A stretch of 64,000 nt of DNA from Nannobrachium achirus (taxonomy: Eukaryota > Chordata > Actinopteri > Myctophiformes > Myctophidae). Positions 1 through 14,506 of the stretch are shown here, in pieces. The notes below the pieces were generated by a model. The model was not told the origin of the DNA, did not search any database, and saw only the letters and a list, made by a program, of their open reading frames with translations. Positions within the stretch are counted from its first letter, which is position 1. Each line of letters begins with the position of its first letter. Location of the stretch: contig OY997642.1 of NCBI GenBank assembly GCA_963921795.1, positions 56,529,331-56,593,330 of the forward strand. The letters are read 5' to 3'. The translations under genes were made by a program, and so were the position numbers.

Positions 1-159
1 AAAAGCTTGACTGTGGCTCTGCTTTAGACACAAAACATGGCCATGGTTCTACGCGTCAACCTGTATGGTGGATTACATCTTCCTGCGATGAATCGACATG
101 GAGGGAATGTGCAATGCAGCCTGGTATTTCTGTGGAGAGACTGGAGGTGACCTGTTCAG
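1..159 (+). CDS. SRCR-like domain exon (partial) of a secreted serine protease gene
   Basis: The reading frame starting at base 3 is open to a GT donor at 160 and ends in phase 1. It shows the C-terminal half of a scavenger receptor cysteine-rich domain: LDCGSAL, then PVWW, then spaced cysteines, and a VERLEVTCS ending. The 5' end is cut by the window edge. The next exon in the same phase begins a trypsin-like domain, so the protein has SRCR followed by protease. SRCR modules usually bind ligands outside the cell. The domain call rests on cysteine and CGSA spacing over about 52 residues. A degenerate kringle is less likely, because the CGSAL and WW positions fit SRCR better. Confidence 0.65.
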
Positions 160-1949
<1,790 letters not shown>

Positions 1950-2340
1950 TAAGCTGCTATACATTACTATTTCATGGTATAATATAGGGCCAGGCAACCT
2001 TAGGCACGGGTTATAAGTAACTTTGGCACAGGGGAGGGTGATCACTGGCACAGTGGCGTAAGTTTGAGAGAGACAGGACCATATTTTAAAATAAAATATT
2101 TAAAAGCTGCTGCATATTGGGCACCGGAAAGACTTCCTTTCCTGTCAAACCATTTGAAGTATACATTCATCTCGTCTGTCCACTCCTTAGTCCCTGTCGC
2201 TGAGTAATCTAAAGGCAGCTCTTAACCATGCCGCCGTCTACGACGGAAGAAGTTGGAAAACGTCTGCTGCTGACAGGGAGTCTTCGGGAGCTTGTCGGCA
2301 AGAGATGCTTGTCGTCGATTAAGCCGTCGGAACCCTTTAA

Positions 2341-2692
2341 CCCTTTCAAAGCCACAGGGAGCCCCTTAATGTTAAAACCGTACTCTATCGCACATCCCAG
2401 CGGGGAGTCTCAGCCACGTCGTACTTTCCCGGACTTTGTCATTAAAACCGGAATAAATGATTTTGATCCGAAAATCGCAACGTTCCCCATTCTATCCCAA
2501 CGGAGAACCAGATAATCACGGTGAGTTTATGACCTGGGGGGAAAAAAAAAAGAAAAAACAACGGCGCTGTCCAAGAAGGAAGGGCGGCGGGGTCATGTTT
2601 ATAAACATAATATTATGTCTCAGATCACAATACAATAATAGAAATCTCACAGCTAATCTACCAACCACCATTCTATTTCGGACGGCAAAGTG
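2341..2692. mobile_element. TTAA-bounded short element, internally deleted copy
   Basis: TTAA flanks both ends (2,337-2,340 and 2,693-2,696). The left end begins CCCTTTCAAAGCC and the right end is the complement of CACTTTGCCGTCC, an imperfect inverted repeat. The ends and body match the longer copy at 37,936-38,561, but about 285 bp of the middle is missing here. TTAA duplication is typical of the piggyBac superfamily. No transposase is present. Confidence 0.75.
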
Positions 2693-3326
2693 TTAATGAA
2701 GCCATGGTCAGTCTTTTGCCGTCTCTTGCTTGGAATCGGTATAATGGATGAATAGCAGCTCCGCCCCTCCAAACGCTGTCTCCGCCTCGACGTCCGACTA
2801 CTATCACAGCGCGTCTCTATTAGCCTCATTCACTTCAAAGGAAATAGCGCAGATTTTTACACACATTTTACACATTAAATACTAATTCAGTGTTGGACCT
2901 AGAGCTTCGAAATCTCCTCCGGGTCCGTCGGCAGGGCCTGGCATGTGTTGGAGGAAAGTGTATTAGCCTACACGGCTATTAGAACAAAACTGCAGAGGAA
3001 TATTATGAAACAACAAAGGAATGAGGAAGCCCTTGGCTACTGGACCACATCGCCGTCTTTTATATAAAGTACACCGATTTAAATATCAATACACTGTATT
3101 GGCTAAACGGCCATGACCCATGACTATTAACACCTTATTTGTTATGTTAAATAGCCACTGATAAAGTAGCCTAATGATGAATGAACAACGCGAAGTGTTG
3201 TATTTCTGCATTGCTGCGCAGTAGACAGGCTGTGTGCAGGTGCGTCACAAGAGGGGGAAGTGGGACTGAGTTACAAGGGCCCAAGGTGGAAGGGCCTTAA
3301 TTATTTTATACTTTAACTATTGAAAT

Positions 3327-3393
3327 ATAGCAGATATATAAGCTCACAGCGCGACACCGAGTGCCACGATGCGAGCTTGTAGCTCTGCTATTT
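3327..3393. repeat. Member of dispersed near-palindrome (hairpin) family
   Basis: Two arms beginning TAGCAGAT.TA.AAGCTC and ending GAGCTTGTAG.TCTGCTA face each other around a short GC-rich centre. The same arms recur at 18,368, 28,272, 41,584 and 45,650, so this is a family and not a chance hairpin. Confidence 0.75.
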
Positions 3394-4599
3394 TTGATAT
3401 ACCCCGATGAAGAACATTCATGTGGGCCCGCAGTGAATCCTTGTACCCAGTGCCCAGAATTTGGTGCGACGACACCCTTGCCTCGATGTGCTAAAACTTA
3501 TCGGAATCGAAACCGTTTTACGCCAGAGATTTCAAATGTTATAGATTTATAAGCAATCGGCATGATAAGAAACATGTAGGCCTAGACTACATTTGAAGCA
3601 GTTTATTGCCAGTGCTGCTATTTGTTGTCTTTCTTACCTTGTGTTGTGGTACACATATAGCTGTCCAGTACAGTGATAAGTTGGCTTATATTAGATGAAG
3701 TAGCCTATTCCTTGGTGCTTCTTGATACAGACACATACTGTAGAACGTGTTGGTATAAAATGAGTCATACACATATGTTCTCAGTTCATATGACAAGAAA
3801 CTCACATGCCGCCCAGGTCAATAACACTAATCATTATAATGGCATGAATCGATCTAAACAAATAAAGTCTGTGCCGATGATGATGATGATGATGATGTTG
3901 GTATGCTTATGGCTGATGTTGCTTAACATAACAAATAAGGTGTTGGTGTTATAGTCATGGGTCATTTAGCAAGTAGGCTATTCATATTTAAATCGTTCCG
4001 AGTCAGTGTAAAACGGCTCTCAATCCAGCAGAGAGATTTCCTTATGTATTCTCTGCTGTTTTGTTTTAATAGGCCTACATATTTTTCCAATGCATGCCAG
4101 GTCTTGTTGACGGATTTGGAAGAGATTTCAAGACAAAAACGCGACATGCAGTGTGTCTGTGTGGGACATTCTCCTCCATGGTGCTGACAGTGAATGACTG
4201 AGTGAGGGTTGTAGGACTTCAAAGCTTGTCTTACATAGCAACAGTAACTAGGGCGGAGAGGTGCGGGCGCGGCCTCCGGTAGTCATTTATTGAAGGGGTT
4301 GTAGAGTGGATCTTTAGTTTGCTACTGCTGCAGAACCAAGCCGGAGACCTTTTCCTATCGCACATTTGAACGAAATATTCTCAATTTCAACTCTGTCACA
4401 CTCTGCCCTGAGTGAGAGTATTGTTGGCAAAAAAAAGGCATTTGAATCAATACTCCAAATACTCCAAAACATACTCAAATTACAGCACAAACTCAATACT
4501 ATTTAAAAAAAGGACTGGTCGGATTGGCATCTGTTCAGCTCCACACTCCTACATTGAGTACTTACTTGAGCAGGTGGCAGGTCCTCTTCTTAAGGCTAC

Positions 4600-5395
4600 T
4601 TTTAACCAAACCGATTCGGCCGCGAATCGGCGGCGGAAGGCGGCGGATAGCGTCTGTTGCCGAACGGGAGCTCATCGTCGGGTTTTCGGCAGCGGGTCGG
4701 GAACGTTATCGACCGAAAACTGGAAAACTGGACATGCTCAGTTTTGTTGAGTCGCCCCTCGCCGTCGGTAAGATTGAGGGAGTTGTAGAATAGTTGCTAC
4801 TGCTGCAAAACCAAGCCAAAATAAGCCAGAGACATTTTCCCGTCGCATACTTTTACTAAATACCATATTCTCAATCTCCACTCTCAATTCCTATTCCAAT
4901 CTGATCCAAAGCAAAGCTAGTAGTAGGCTAGTAATAGTGCAGCAGCTGCCCGTGTTGTTGTTTTTTTTTTCTTCTCCTCTGCACGGAGAACAGTCACGTA
5001 GAGTGCCTCCGGGTTCGGTTGCCAGATTCTGTGAGTGAAATAAGCGACCAGGTCTAGCCCAAAAGCCGGGACCAGTTTCACCTCTGAGCTCTATTACATT
5101 AGTTATTTTATAAAATAATGTTGAAAGCAAGGCCAAATAAGCAACTACACTTCAGAAACAAGCCCAAACAAAAGCAACCCACAACTAGTAACATTATAGG
5201 AAAACAGGATCAACGTTGCTTATAACGAGCAGACCTGGCACCACTGCCATACAGTAACTACAGTCGGCGTCGTCTGAAAAAATAAATAAGTGCTTAGTTT
5301 TTTGCAGTTCTTTGCAGTTCTTTGCAGTCTGTATACAGTCAGAAGGAGTCTCCTGTAGGCTGTTTGGTGTGGAGACACCTTTAAGTAGGCTAAGC
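4600..5395. repeat. Dispersed repeat, inverted relative at 50,464-51,140
   Basis: Shared blocks include the CG-rich stretch with GGCGGCGGAAGG, the block that contains GAGTCGCCCCT, and tandem GCAGTTCTTT copies near 5,300. Each reappears reverse-complemented at 50,464-51,140. The outer edges carry TTAA in both copies (TTAACCAAACC at one side). No ORF is recognisable. Family not identified. Confidence 0.6.
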
Positions 5396-6707
5396 CCTTC
5401 CCACCGGAACGTACCAATCTTAAATTGATTACATACAAACCAGTATATATTGTCCAAAGACATTACAAATCTTTGACACATTTAAAGTATCATCACCACA
5501 TTACTCAAATAATTACTTCCATAATATTCATAGGCGGACTTTGCCATTTGCCCTAGGGGGGGCAGGCTTGAGCAGCAACATGCCAATTGTCAACCCCTCA
5601 ACACTAACTTATCACACTGTCCAACTACTGTTATTCATTGTGTCCACCAGACCACTAGTGTACCAAATAAAACACAAGTACAATTATGTGTGGTTAGAGC
5701 AGTGTCATTTTACAAATTGTGTTCATTATTAAGTAAAATAACTACTTTCGTTATTGGTAACACAGTTGTTGCAGCTTACAAGAAATGCCAATAAGAATAA
5801 ATCATTTGATAATCTCAGCTATAATTTCTAAATGGCTACAAAACATTTTGTTTGATGCAGGACAATAATTATTGTAATTTAATTTATTTTAAGTAATGAA
5901 CAATAAGGGAATATCAGTGAATAATAACTTAAAAAATAGATATTTTTACATTTTAAACCCCTTTTTAATTATTTTTCAAGCCTAATACAGTGGTTAGCAC
6001 TTGAGATTGGCAGTGTCACCAGTTGGCTGCCTCAGTGGCACCACTGTAGTGCCATTGAGTGAATTGAGTGAAATGTGGTACCACCTTTTTTAGAGGTGTT
6101 ACAGCATGTAATGTGGCTTATCTGCCACAGGGAGGCACATGTGAGTCCATGAACCCTACATTACAGTGTTGGCAACACGGCAAGGGTGAACAGATTCATT
6201 GTGATTGTTATTAATTAAAGAAAAATTTGACGACAATGCAGAGTTCAGGTTGAATTGAAATGCAATTGTTGCTTTATACACAACTGTGTTTATTATACTT
6301 AAAAACATTTGACAAATAAAAAACTAGATGCGCCTAGACCTCAACTAGATTTGTAATAATAAGTATGCTATTGAATTCTAATTTCCCCACGACCCATGAC
6401 AATAATTTATCTTTTGAGGCAGAAATAAGCTTGGGTTGTTTATCCCTTTAAAGTTATTTAAGGGGTAGCTTGAGTGAGCTATAATATTTTAATTTCATGG
6501 ATATTTTTAATTAAGTTTAAAATATAACTCTCTGTGGAAACAAGTCCCCAGTACCCAAGGAACAAAATCAAAACAATCAAATCTTTCAGTTGTAATAATT
6601 TTTTGGCAGTTGTAAATCTGCATTTTATGAAGTCACTTAAAAGATAGGCCTATATTTAAACGTGGTAAAACATTGGAGCTTTAGCAATGGACAACATTTT
6701 AGTGGCT

Positions 6708-6772
6708 AATGCAAGGATTGAACCCCCAACCCTTGACACATAAGTCTGACTTTTAGCCCACTAGACTACCTT
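6708..6772 (-). repeat. tRNA-like module (A and B box) inside foldback arm
   Basis: On the minus strand an A-box-like TAGTCTAGTGG is followed by a B-box-like GGTTCAATCC at the normal spacing. The mirror copy lies at 12,171-12,236. It sits inside a transposon arm and lacks a convincing full cloverleaf, so it is read as a tRNA-derived repeat module and not a tRNA gene. Confidence 0.55.
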
Positions 6773-7430
6773 CATCCTGTTGATGAGAGACCATTGTGTT
6801 GGCTACAGTTAGTTCGCCTGCTACAGTGAGTTTGAGATATGGCCCAAAATGTATAGCTTTAGTCATGTGCATGTCATCCAATGTCTACTAAGTGAGTGCA
6901 TTATTATAATAACTAATTGTGTGGAGTCGTATATAATGCATGTTATTGAACTGTTTACAATTCTCTCTGCTAACAGATGTGAATGGAACTCAGTAGAACA
7001 AACATGTGTAGACAGAAAAGTACAGTATCCTGACAAATCATGTGTGTGTTAAAGTAATATGTTCTTCATTTTGAGGTAGAAATAAGCTTTCAATCAACAG
7101 ATAGAAGCTTGTTGACAAGTGAAAAGAAAACTACTTGTAATGCTAATGAGTGACTGTAATACAGTAGGCTAATGTAGTGCAATGTTAGGCCTACTTTAAG
7201 TACATTTTGAGGCCAACACTTTCAAACTAAAAGATTTGAAAAGTAAAAGTAAAAGATTTGAATACTTTCTACACCACTGGTGGTGAAGGGTATACAAATG
7301 TGACCCTTTGTTTGAGCGGGATCTTGGTTGAACATGTAGAGAACAGTTTGAATGGACAACATTTTAGAGGCTAAAGGAACAATCAAACCCTGATGTCCTG
7401 ACTAACAAGTATGTATCCTGGCCTAGAAAG

Positions 7431-7509
7431 CTGTAGCTTAGTGGTTAGTGAGAATGCCTAGAGAGCCTAAGCTCCTGTTTGTCCCAGGTTCGATTCCCGG
7501 CCAAGCCAG
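7431..7509 (+). repeat. tRNA-like module (A and B box) inside foldback arm
   Basis: It contains TAGCTTAGTGGTTAG, a good A box, and GGTTCGATTCC at 7,487-7,497, a perfect B box. The mirror copy is on the minus strand at about 11,442-11,523. Together these could act as an internal RNA polymerase III promoter. The position inside a transposon and the imperfect acceptor stem argue against a functional tRNA. Confidence 0.55.
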
Positions 7510-8383
7510 CTAGGAATTGATGTGTCCGTGAGCAAGATCCCTATTGCTCCCTGAGCCCCTGCTACAGAGAATTGGCGGTACAAAACTACTCATTTGCATG
7601 TCATCCAAAGTCTGCTAAGTTGTGCATTATAATAATTATATTTTCACACTAATTATATGGAAATGCATTTGATTGTTTATTGTTTGTTTAATTGTTTATA
7701 AGGCATTTCATTGAAATGTTACTTTTAAAAAAAGGCCTCAAAAACTTTTTTTTTCTTTTTTTAGTAATAAGCTAATCTGCATTTTAGTCTACAAACTGTG
7801 TTGAATTTACAGATCGCTACTTCAACAGAGGTCACACAACTACTAGCCATATAGCTACAGCTGCACTGCTGGTATGAATTAAAAAAACAAACAGTGGCCA
7901 AACCTGTTTGGCTCTGAGCTGGGGCCTGGAGTCGACCCCCGTTCTAAGGAGGCAAAGTTGCTGTAACTGTCTCACGTGGGGGGTTGGGGAGTAGGAGAGA
8001 CCCAAACCAAAGACATCTATTAACTAGGTACGAGTGAGCACTAATCTTGCTATTGAGAAAGGCTGCCATGGGCATACCTGGCTCTCTAGAGAAAACAGAC
8101 TTTGCACCCACTGCGCACAAAATGCAGAAACTGAGAGACACTGTTTAAATAAAATTAGTCAGGATGATTTCTAAAGAGATTGCCTCTTTATAAACAACTA
8201 TGTTTATTACACTAAACAATGTTAGAGCAAGCAAACAACAACAAAGGGTCAAATTTGTTATCCTGCTCTACCACTAAAATGTGGAACACCCTACTGAAGG
8301 CCTTAAAGGAGTGTAACTTCCTAACTTCCTTTAAAACAGCTTTGAAAAAACACTCGAAACTGCTAACAATGAACCTAGCTTAA

Positions 8384-8941
8384 AGGGGTGGTGACATCCA
8401 AAAATAAATTTTGAGTTTTTTATGCTTTTTTTAATGTTCCCTGGCCTCAATTACACCAAAAAAAACACAACTTTTGACATGCAGTGGTTTTCCTGCTATC
8501 TGTGTGTTTGTGCCGGTTTCTGCATAATGAGTCTCAAACGCGCAGTTCATTGGATACTGGACTCATACGTCGTCAGTCCTCCTCTCTCCCAGTCTCCCTG
8601 TCTGTATTTCTCCCATAGAGTTATTTCTCCACAGCCCAAGTTTTGAGGAAGTGACCTCTTACATTATATCGTCCTTTAATTGTAAATATGGGCATATAAA
8701 ATAAATGTATCCATTCAAATATCTTATTTACATCAATATCCTTCATATCAAGTAGTCTGTTTATGCTTTAGTGAAATAATTAAAATCGCTATGTATTTGC
8801 GCACAGCGGAACCTCTCTCCTTCTTACCGACACTCTGTGTCGGCTGTGTCCGACTAACAGTGCACTGCTCCCCGGGGTAGAGCTAAGTGGAACCTCCCTC
8901 CTTTTACCGACACTCTGTCGTTGCTGTGACAGTGCACAGCG

Positions 8942-9015
<74 letters not shown>

Positions 9016-9970
9016 GACAGTAATGCGAGCAGACAGTAAAACGCTATAACACAAGCAATAGGTGTTTCTCTAAACTGAGGCATTTAGCCAAAATATGTTG
9101 CTATAACTACAAAGGACCATGACGTTTTTCTGCATTGCGGAGCGGAGCTGAACGTTACCGCGGCGCCGACGGTCTAAATTGAACTCCGCGAAGGTACATA
9201 GTAACCGCAGGGCTCCGGTAATGTATCGTTCCCGGGGTAAGAAAAAACACCCGCGCCTCGGCTCGTAATGACACAATTCCCCGCTGATCATGCAGACGCG
9301 TATGCCTCAGGCCAGGGCTTAGCTCAGCCTCTTTAGCTGCCATGGTTGTGTGTGTGTCTGTGTCACAGCCACTGTCTTGTGCGAAAGCAACAAAAAATGC
9401 GAGCACGCATCTCTGTGTGTTGGAGCCGGGGCGGCCGCAGATCTGTATGTGCGTGCGCGTGCGTGTGTGCGTGCGTGCGTGTGTGTGTGTGTGTGGCCAC
9501 TTTGGGTACCATAGTTTGAGAATCGCTGTCCTATAAGGGCTGAAGTGATTGATTTGTATTAATAATCAAAATCTACAAAGTTACTAGTAACTAAAGCCTC
9601 CAAATGATTGTAGTGGAGAGATAAAGTGCATTTGCCTCTGAGATGTAGTGGAGTAGAAGTATAAGAATTGAAAATTGGAAAGGGTTAGGGTTAGGGTTAG
9701 GGCTAATACTCAAAATTGTACTCAAGTACATGTACTTACTGCACTATAGGCCTACTAATATTTATTTTGTTAGAATGAGTGTGAGAGAGAGGCTCCCCTG
9801 GTGGTGAGTTTAGAGTATTTCAGGTGACAGACCGTTTTTCATGACACCTAAACAGAGAGAGACACCATGGCTCCATGGAGTGGATTTTCAAGTTTAAACA
9901 TTTTAAAACATGTTTTTAGGACCAGGGCAAAGACTTTTATGATTGGTAAAAACAGAATGTCATTTAACCT
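8384..9970. mobile_element. TTAA-inserted element nested in the left foldback arm
   Basis: The right foldback arm reads continuously through CTAGCTTAAGCTAGG. In the left arm this is split by 1,587 bp, with TTAA on both sides (8,380-8,383 and 9,971-9,974). The ends are AGGGGTGGTGACATCC and, inverted, AGGTTAAATGACATTC. This is the most recent of the three nested insertions. It contains a CA microsatellite (8,945-9,011), a GT-rich block near 9,440-9,495 and three TTAGGG-like units near 9,680. No transposase frame. Confidence 0.85.
8945..9011. repeat. CA dinucleotide microsatellite
   Basis: A CA run ending in an ACAG triplet run, inside the nested TTAA element. Confidence 0.95.
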
Positions 9971-11441
9971 TTAAGCTAGGTTAGGCTATCTGTCATTCAA
10001 TGTTGTATGAGTTAAACAAGGATCTCAATGTAAAACAGCATTGGGCTTTCCTGAGCTTATCCTTTTAATTTACCTTTTTACCAGTGAACTGTATGTACTG
10101 TCATGAAAGTCTACCTTTTCCTATGCAAACACACAAGATATTGGATAGTGTTAGCACCCCACACACCCCACACAATATCTTGTGTGTTTGCTTTATCTAA
10201 ATAACATTGTTTATTGTAATAAACCGTTTTTTTATGAAGAAACAAACTCTTCAGTCCCCATGTACTCAAGGAACACCGTACAGGGAAAAAAATCAATACA
10301 ATAAAATCTCAATATTTATAAGTTGTAATCACTTTTTGTAAACCTGCATTTTATGGAGACTGAAGATTGCCACTTTAAAGACAGGCCTATATTTAAACTG
10401 GTTAGAAGTTTGCATAGGAAAAGGTAGACTTTCATGACAGTATACAGTTCACTGGTAAAAAGGTAAATTAAAAGGATAAGCTCAGGAAAGCCCAATGCTG
10501 TTTTACATTGAGATCCTTGTTTAACTCATACAACATTGAATGACAGATAGCCTAACCTAGCTTAAGCTAGGTTCATTGTTAGCAGTTTCGAGTGTTTTTT
10601 CAAAGCTGTTTTAAAGGAAGTTAGGAAGTTACACTCCTTTAAGGCCTTCAGTAGGGTGTTCCACATTTTAGTGGTAGAGCAGGATAACAAATTTGACCCT
10701 TTGTTGTTGTTTGCTTGCTCTAACATTGTTTAGTGTAATAAACATAGTTGTTTATAAAGAGGCAATCTCTTTAGAAATCATCCTGACTAATTTTATTTAA
10801 ACAGTGTCTCTCAGTTTCTGCATTTTGTGCGCAGTGGGTGCAAAGTCTGTTTTCTCTAGAGAGCCAGGTATGCCCATGGCAGCCTTTCTCAATAGCAAGA
10901 TTAGTGCTCACTCGTACCTAGTTAATAGATGTCTTTGGTTTGGGTCTCTCCTACTCCCCAACCCCCCACGTGAGACAGTTACAGCAACTTTGCCTCCTTA
11001 GAACGGGGGTCGACTCCAGGCCCCAGCTCAGAGCCAAACAGGTCACTGGCCACTGTTTGTTTTTTTCATTCATACCAGCAGTGCAGCTGTAACTATATGG
11101 CTAGTAGTTGTGTGACCTCTGTTGAAGTAGCGATCTGTAAATTCAACACAGTTTGTAGACTAAAATGCAGATTAGCTTATTACTAAAAAAAAAAAAAAAA
11201 AAAGTTTTTGAGGCCTTTTTTTAAAAGTAACATTTCAATGAAATGCCTTATAAACAATAAAACAAACAATAAACAATCAAATGCATTTCCATATAATTAG
11301 TGTGAAAATATAATTATTATAATGCACAACAACTTAGCAGACTTTGGATGACATGCAAATGAGTAGTTTAGTACCGCCAATTCTCTGTAGCAGGGGCTCA
11401 GGGAGCAATAGGGATCTTGCTCACGGACACATCAATTCCTA

Positions 11442-11523
11442 GCTGGCTTGGCCGGGAATCGAACCTGGGACAAACAGGAGCTTAGGCTCTCTAGGCATTC
11501 TCACTAACCACTAAGCTACAGCT
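11442..11523 (-). repeat. tRNA-like module, mirror copy of 7,431-7,509
   Basis: This is the reverse complement of the module in the left arm, with the B box reading GGTTCGATTCC on the minus strand. It lies in the right foldback arm. Confidence 0.55.
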
Positions 11524-12170
11524 TTCTAGGCCAGGATACATACTTGTTAGTCAGGACATCAGGGTTTGATTGTTCCTTTAGCCTCTAAAATGTTGTCCAT
11601 TCAAACTGTTCTCTACATGTTCAACCAAGATCCCGCTCAAACAAAGGGTCACATTTGTATACCCTTCACCACCAGTGGTGTAGAAAGTATTCAAATCTTT
11701 TACTTTTACTTTTCAAATCTTTTAGTTTGAAAGTGTTGGCCTCAAAATGTACTTAAAGTAGGCCTAACATTGCACTACATTAGCCTACTATATTACAGTC
11801 ACTCATTAGCATTACAAGTAGTTTTCTTTTCACTTGTCAACAAGCTTCTATCTGTTGATTGAAAGCTTATTTCTACCTCAAAATGAAGAACATATTACTT
11901 TAACACACACATGATTTGTCAGGATACTGTACTTTTCTGTCTACACATGTTTGTTCTACTGAGTTCCATTCACATCTGTTAGCAGAGAGAATTGTAAACA
12001 GTTCAATAACATGCATTATATACGACTCCACACAATTAGTTATCTATCTATGTAGACATTGGATGACATGCACATGACTAAAGCTATACATTTTGGGCCA
12101 TATCTCAAACTCACTGTAGCAGGCGAACTAACTGTAGCCAACACAATGGTCTCTCATCAACAGGATGAAG

Positions 12171-12236
12171 GTAGTCTAGTGGGCTAAGTGTCAGACTTAT
12201 GTGTCAAGGGTTGGGGGTTCAATCCTTGCATTAGCC
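12171..12236 (+). repeat. tRNA-like module, mirror copy of 6,708-6,772
   Basis: The A box is TAGTCTAGTGG at about 12,172 and the B box GGTTCAATCC at 12,216-12,225, in the right foldback arm. Confidence 0.5.
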
Positions 12237-13173
12237 ACTAAAATGTTGTCCATTGCTAAAGCTCTAATGTTTTACCACGTTTAAATATAGGCCTATCTTT
12301 TAAGTGGCTTCATAAAATGCAGATTTACAACTGCCAAAAAATTATTACAACTGAAAGATTTGATTGGTTTGATTTTGTTCCTTGTGTACTGGGGACTTGT
12401 TTCCACAGAGAGTTATATTTTAAACTTAATTAAAAATATCCATGAAATTAAAATATTATTGCTCACTCAAGCTACCCCTTGAATAATTTTAAAGGGATAA
12501 ACAACCCAAGCTTATTTCTGCCTCAAAAGATAAATTATGAATATGTTTTTGTATTTATTTTGTCTAACATTGTTTAGTGTGTTTATTGTTGATAAATATT
12601 ATAAACACAGTTGTGTATAAAGCAACACTTTCTTTTTCTTTTAAAAAAAGAAGAAAAAACAGCTAACTAACTTTATTTTTTTTCAATTGTCTATTTGTTG
12701 ACTGAAACTGCCTGGGTCTGGGCATTAGTTGCTCTCTGCCACCACCTAGTGGTGGAGCTATAGAATAGAAAATTAGGTGGTACCACCAAACTGCCATTGT
12801 GGTACCACCACCAGCACTTTCAAGGTACAACGACTGTATGTGTAATCTTTGTGTACAGTTCGGATATTGCAGGTATGTTCAGGTATATTCATAGTCTGAC
12901 AACCCCCATTCTTAACAATGCTATCTTCAGAGAGAGAGAGGCTCTGATCACATAACATTCCAATCAATCAACTTATTGTCGCCAGCTGGTCTCTGTGTGA
13001 TGGGGAGAAACCAGTGACTATTAGTTGGTTAATTCTTTAAAAAATCATAACTCTTGACAGGAATGGGCTAGAGACTTACTTTCCCTAAATACTACTTTCC
13101 CTAAATGCTCAGAAATGCCTGGGGGGTGCAGTGCACCCCCTGCACCCCCATAACGTCCGCCCATGATAATATT

Positions 13174-14396
13174 TCAACACTGTTCACACAAACCCACAGT
13201 TGGTAATGATCCAGTAGGAGGGACCGTGGAAACTCCCTACAATGGAGTCAGGCACTATAAAAGGTAGCCTGATGCTACGGGAAAATCGCGCTCTTTTGAA
13301 CGACCATCATTTCGACCGGAGGGTTAGCGACTCACTCCACAGAGGTTAGGGTTAGGGTGAGGGTTAGAGTAGGGTGTTGAAAAGATGACATGTAGTAACA
13401 GCGAAACGCTCCCGATGCTACAATGGGGTCTCCACAGGCTTCCATTGACTCCAATGTATTCCACCAAACTTCCGGCTGTAGAACCAGTAAACACAGAAGT
13501 AACAAAACTCTGCAACTTAAATAACAAAGAGTAACTCAAACTTAACCTGTGTTATGAAATGATTGCAATTTAAAACTTGGGAAAATACAGGAAACTTAAG
13601 TCCTCTTCATCTGTAGCAGGATGAACTGCCACAAACTCTCAATTTCTATACCAGTCGATCAGCTCCAAAACAAAGCTAGCGCTAAATGATTTTGTTTTCG
13701 GAGCTGAAAGAGTGTTGCCACTTTTGACAGATTCTGTGTGTGAAAAAGCGAACTGGTCTATGAAAACAAGCCCACTTGAGACCTATACTTCAGCTTTTTT
13801 TAATAATCTTTAAAGCAAGACCCAAATAAGCAACTACACTTCAGAAAATAAACAAAAGCGACCATGAATATTTACTTTACAGGAGGACTTAAAGTTGCTT
13901 ATAATGAGAAGAACTGACAACACACTATCAGACAGAGATCACCGCAAAAACAATGTTCTTGATATGCTGTGAGACCCCAAACATGCTTACTCAGTTATTC
14001 GTTATGTGAAAGTCCTATGACATCTGACATCATACATGCAATCCCTTTTATGCCCATATATGGAGATCCCTGTTTGTAGAACCAGCCACACGGATATGGG
14101 CTGTCTTCCTCCATAGACTCTTCCTCCGGGTCTTTTCGATCCAAAGTCAGTTCAAATCACACAAAGAAGTACATATCCTCTTACTGTTAAGTCAATGGGA
14201 AAAACTATATTCCATATTCCAGGTTATATCACACATAAAAATGCCCAAAACAGGCAATTAGCAGCCTAATGTGGCCACTGCTATCTATAAATCTATCTGA
14301 ATTGAAAGAACACAATATTTATTTTTATTTAACATTCATTAGATATTGGTACATTCACATAATGTAAGATACTTAAATTGACTGACTGGTCTACAA
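13174..14396. other. Intron segment before the third protease exon
   Basis: No exon is seen. It holds the inverted partner (13,283-13,410) of the telomere-like repeat at 430-570 and a CCATATATGG motif near 14,052 that recurs elsewhere. Confidence 0.55.
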
Positions 14397-14506
14397 CGAC
14401 GGTTCTATGGACATGCAGGTGGTCTTAATGAATGACTGGTTGTTTCTACAGTTACAGTTCCATGGACATGCAGGTGGACTTAATGAATGACTGGTTGTTT
14501 CTACAG
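14397..14506 (+). repeat. Two 55-bp tandem copies of the splice acceptor region
   Basis: Units of 55 bp start at 14,397 and 14,452, and a third partial copy runs into the exon at 14,507. Each unit carries a GTTTCTACAG acceptor-like end and a segment like ATGCAGGTGG that matches the real exon start. The real acceptor is therefore preceded by a decoy at 14,451. Confidence 0.85.

Larger units (their letters stand above)
5988..12836. mobile_element. 6.8-kb element with two long inverted arms, TA target duplication
   Basis: Comparison with the uninterrupted sequence at 27,690-27,700 shows that this block was inserted at a TA, which is now duplicated (5,986-5,987 and 12,837-12,838). The termini are CAGTGGTTAGCACTTG and, inverted, CAGTCGTTGTACCTTG. 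The left arm (about 6,265-10,135, minus a later insertion) is the reverse complement of the right arm (about 10,395-12,640). TA duplication plus CAGT ends suggest a Tc1/mariner-like mechanism, but no transposase frame is visible and the size and foldback form are unusual. tRNA-like modules occur in both arms. Confidence 0.75.
5529..13165. mobile_element. Outer hAT-like non-autonomous element interrupted by a second transposon
   Basis: A perfect 8-bp duplication, ATAATATT, flanks it (5,521-5,528 and 13,166-13,173). The ends are CATAGGCGGACTTT on the left and a one-off variant inverted on the right. An uninterrupted relative lies at 27,240-28,006. The left part here stops at 5,987 and the right part resumes at 12,837, with a later insertion between. 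An 8-bp duplication is typical of hAT elements. No transposase is present. Confidence 0.85.

Noticed and set aside
7431-7509. Functional tRNA gene
   Set aside because: The A and B boxes are good, but the module is duplicated in both arms of a transposon and the acceptor stem pairs poorly.
9678-9706. Telomere or chromosome end
   Set aside because: Only three TTAGGG-like units, embedded in a transposon and surrounded by ordinary sequence.
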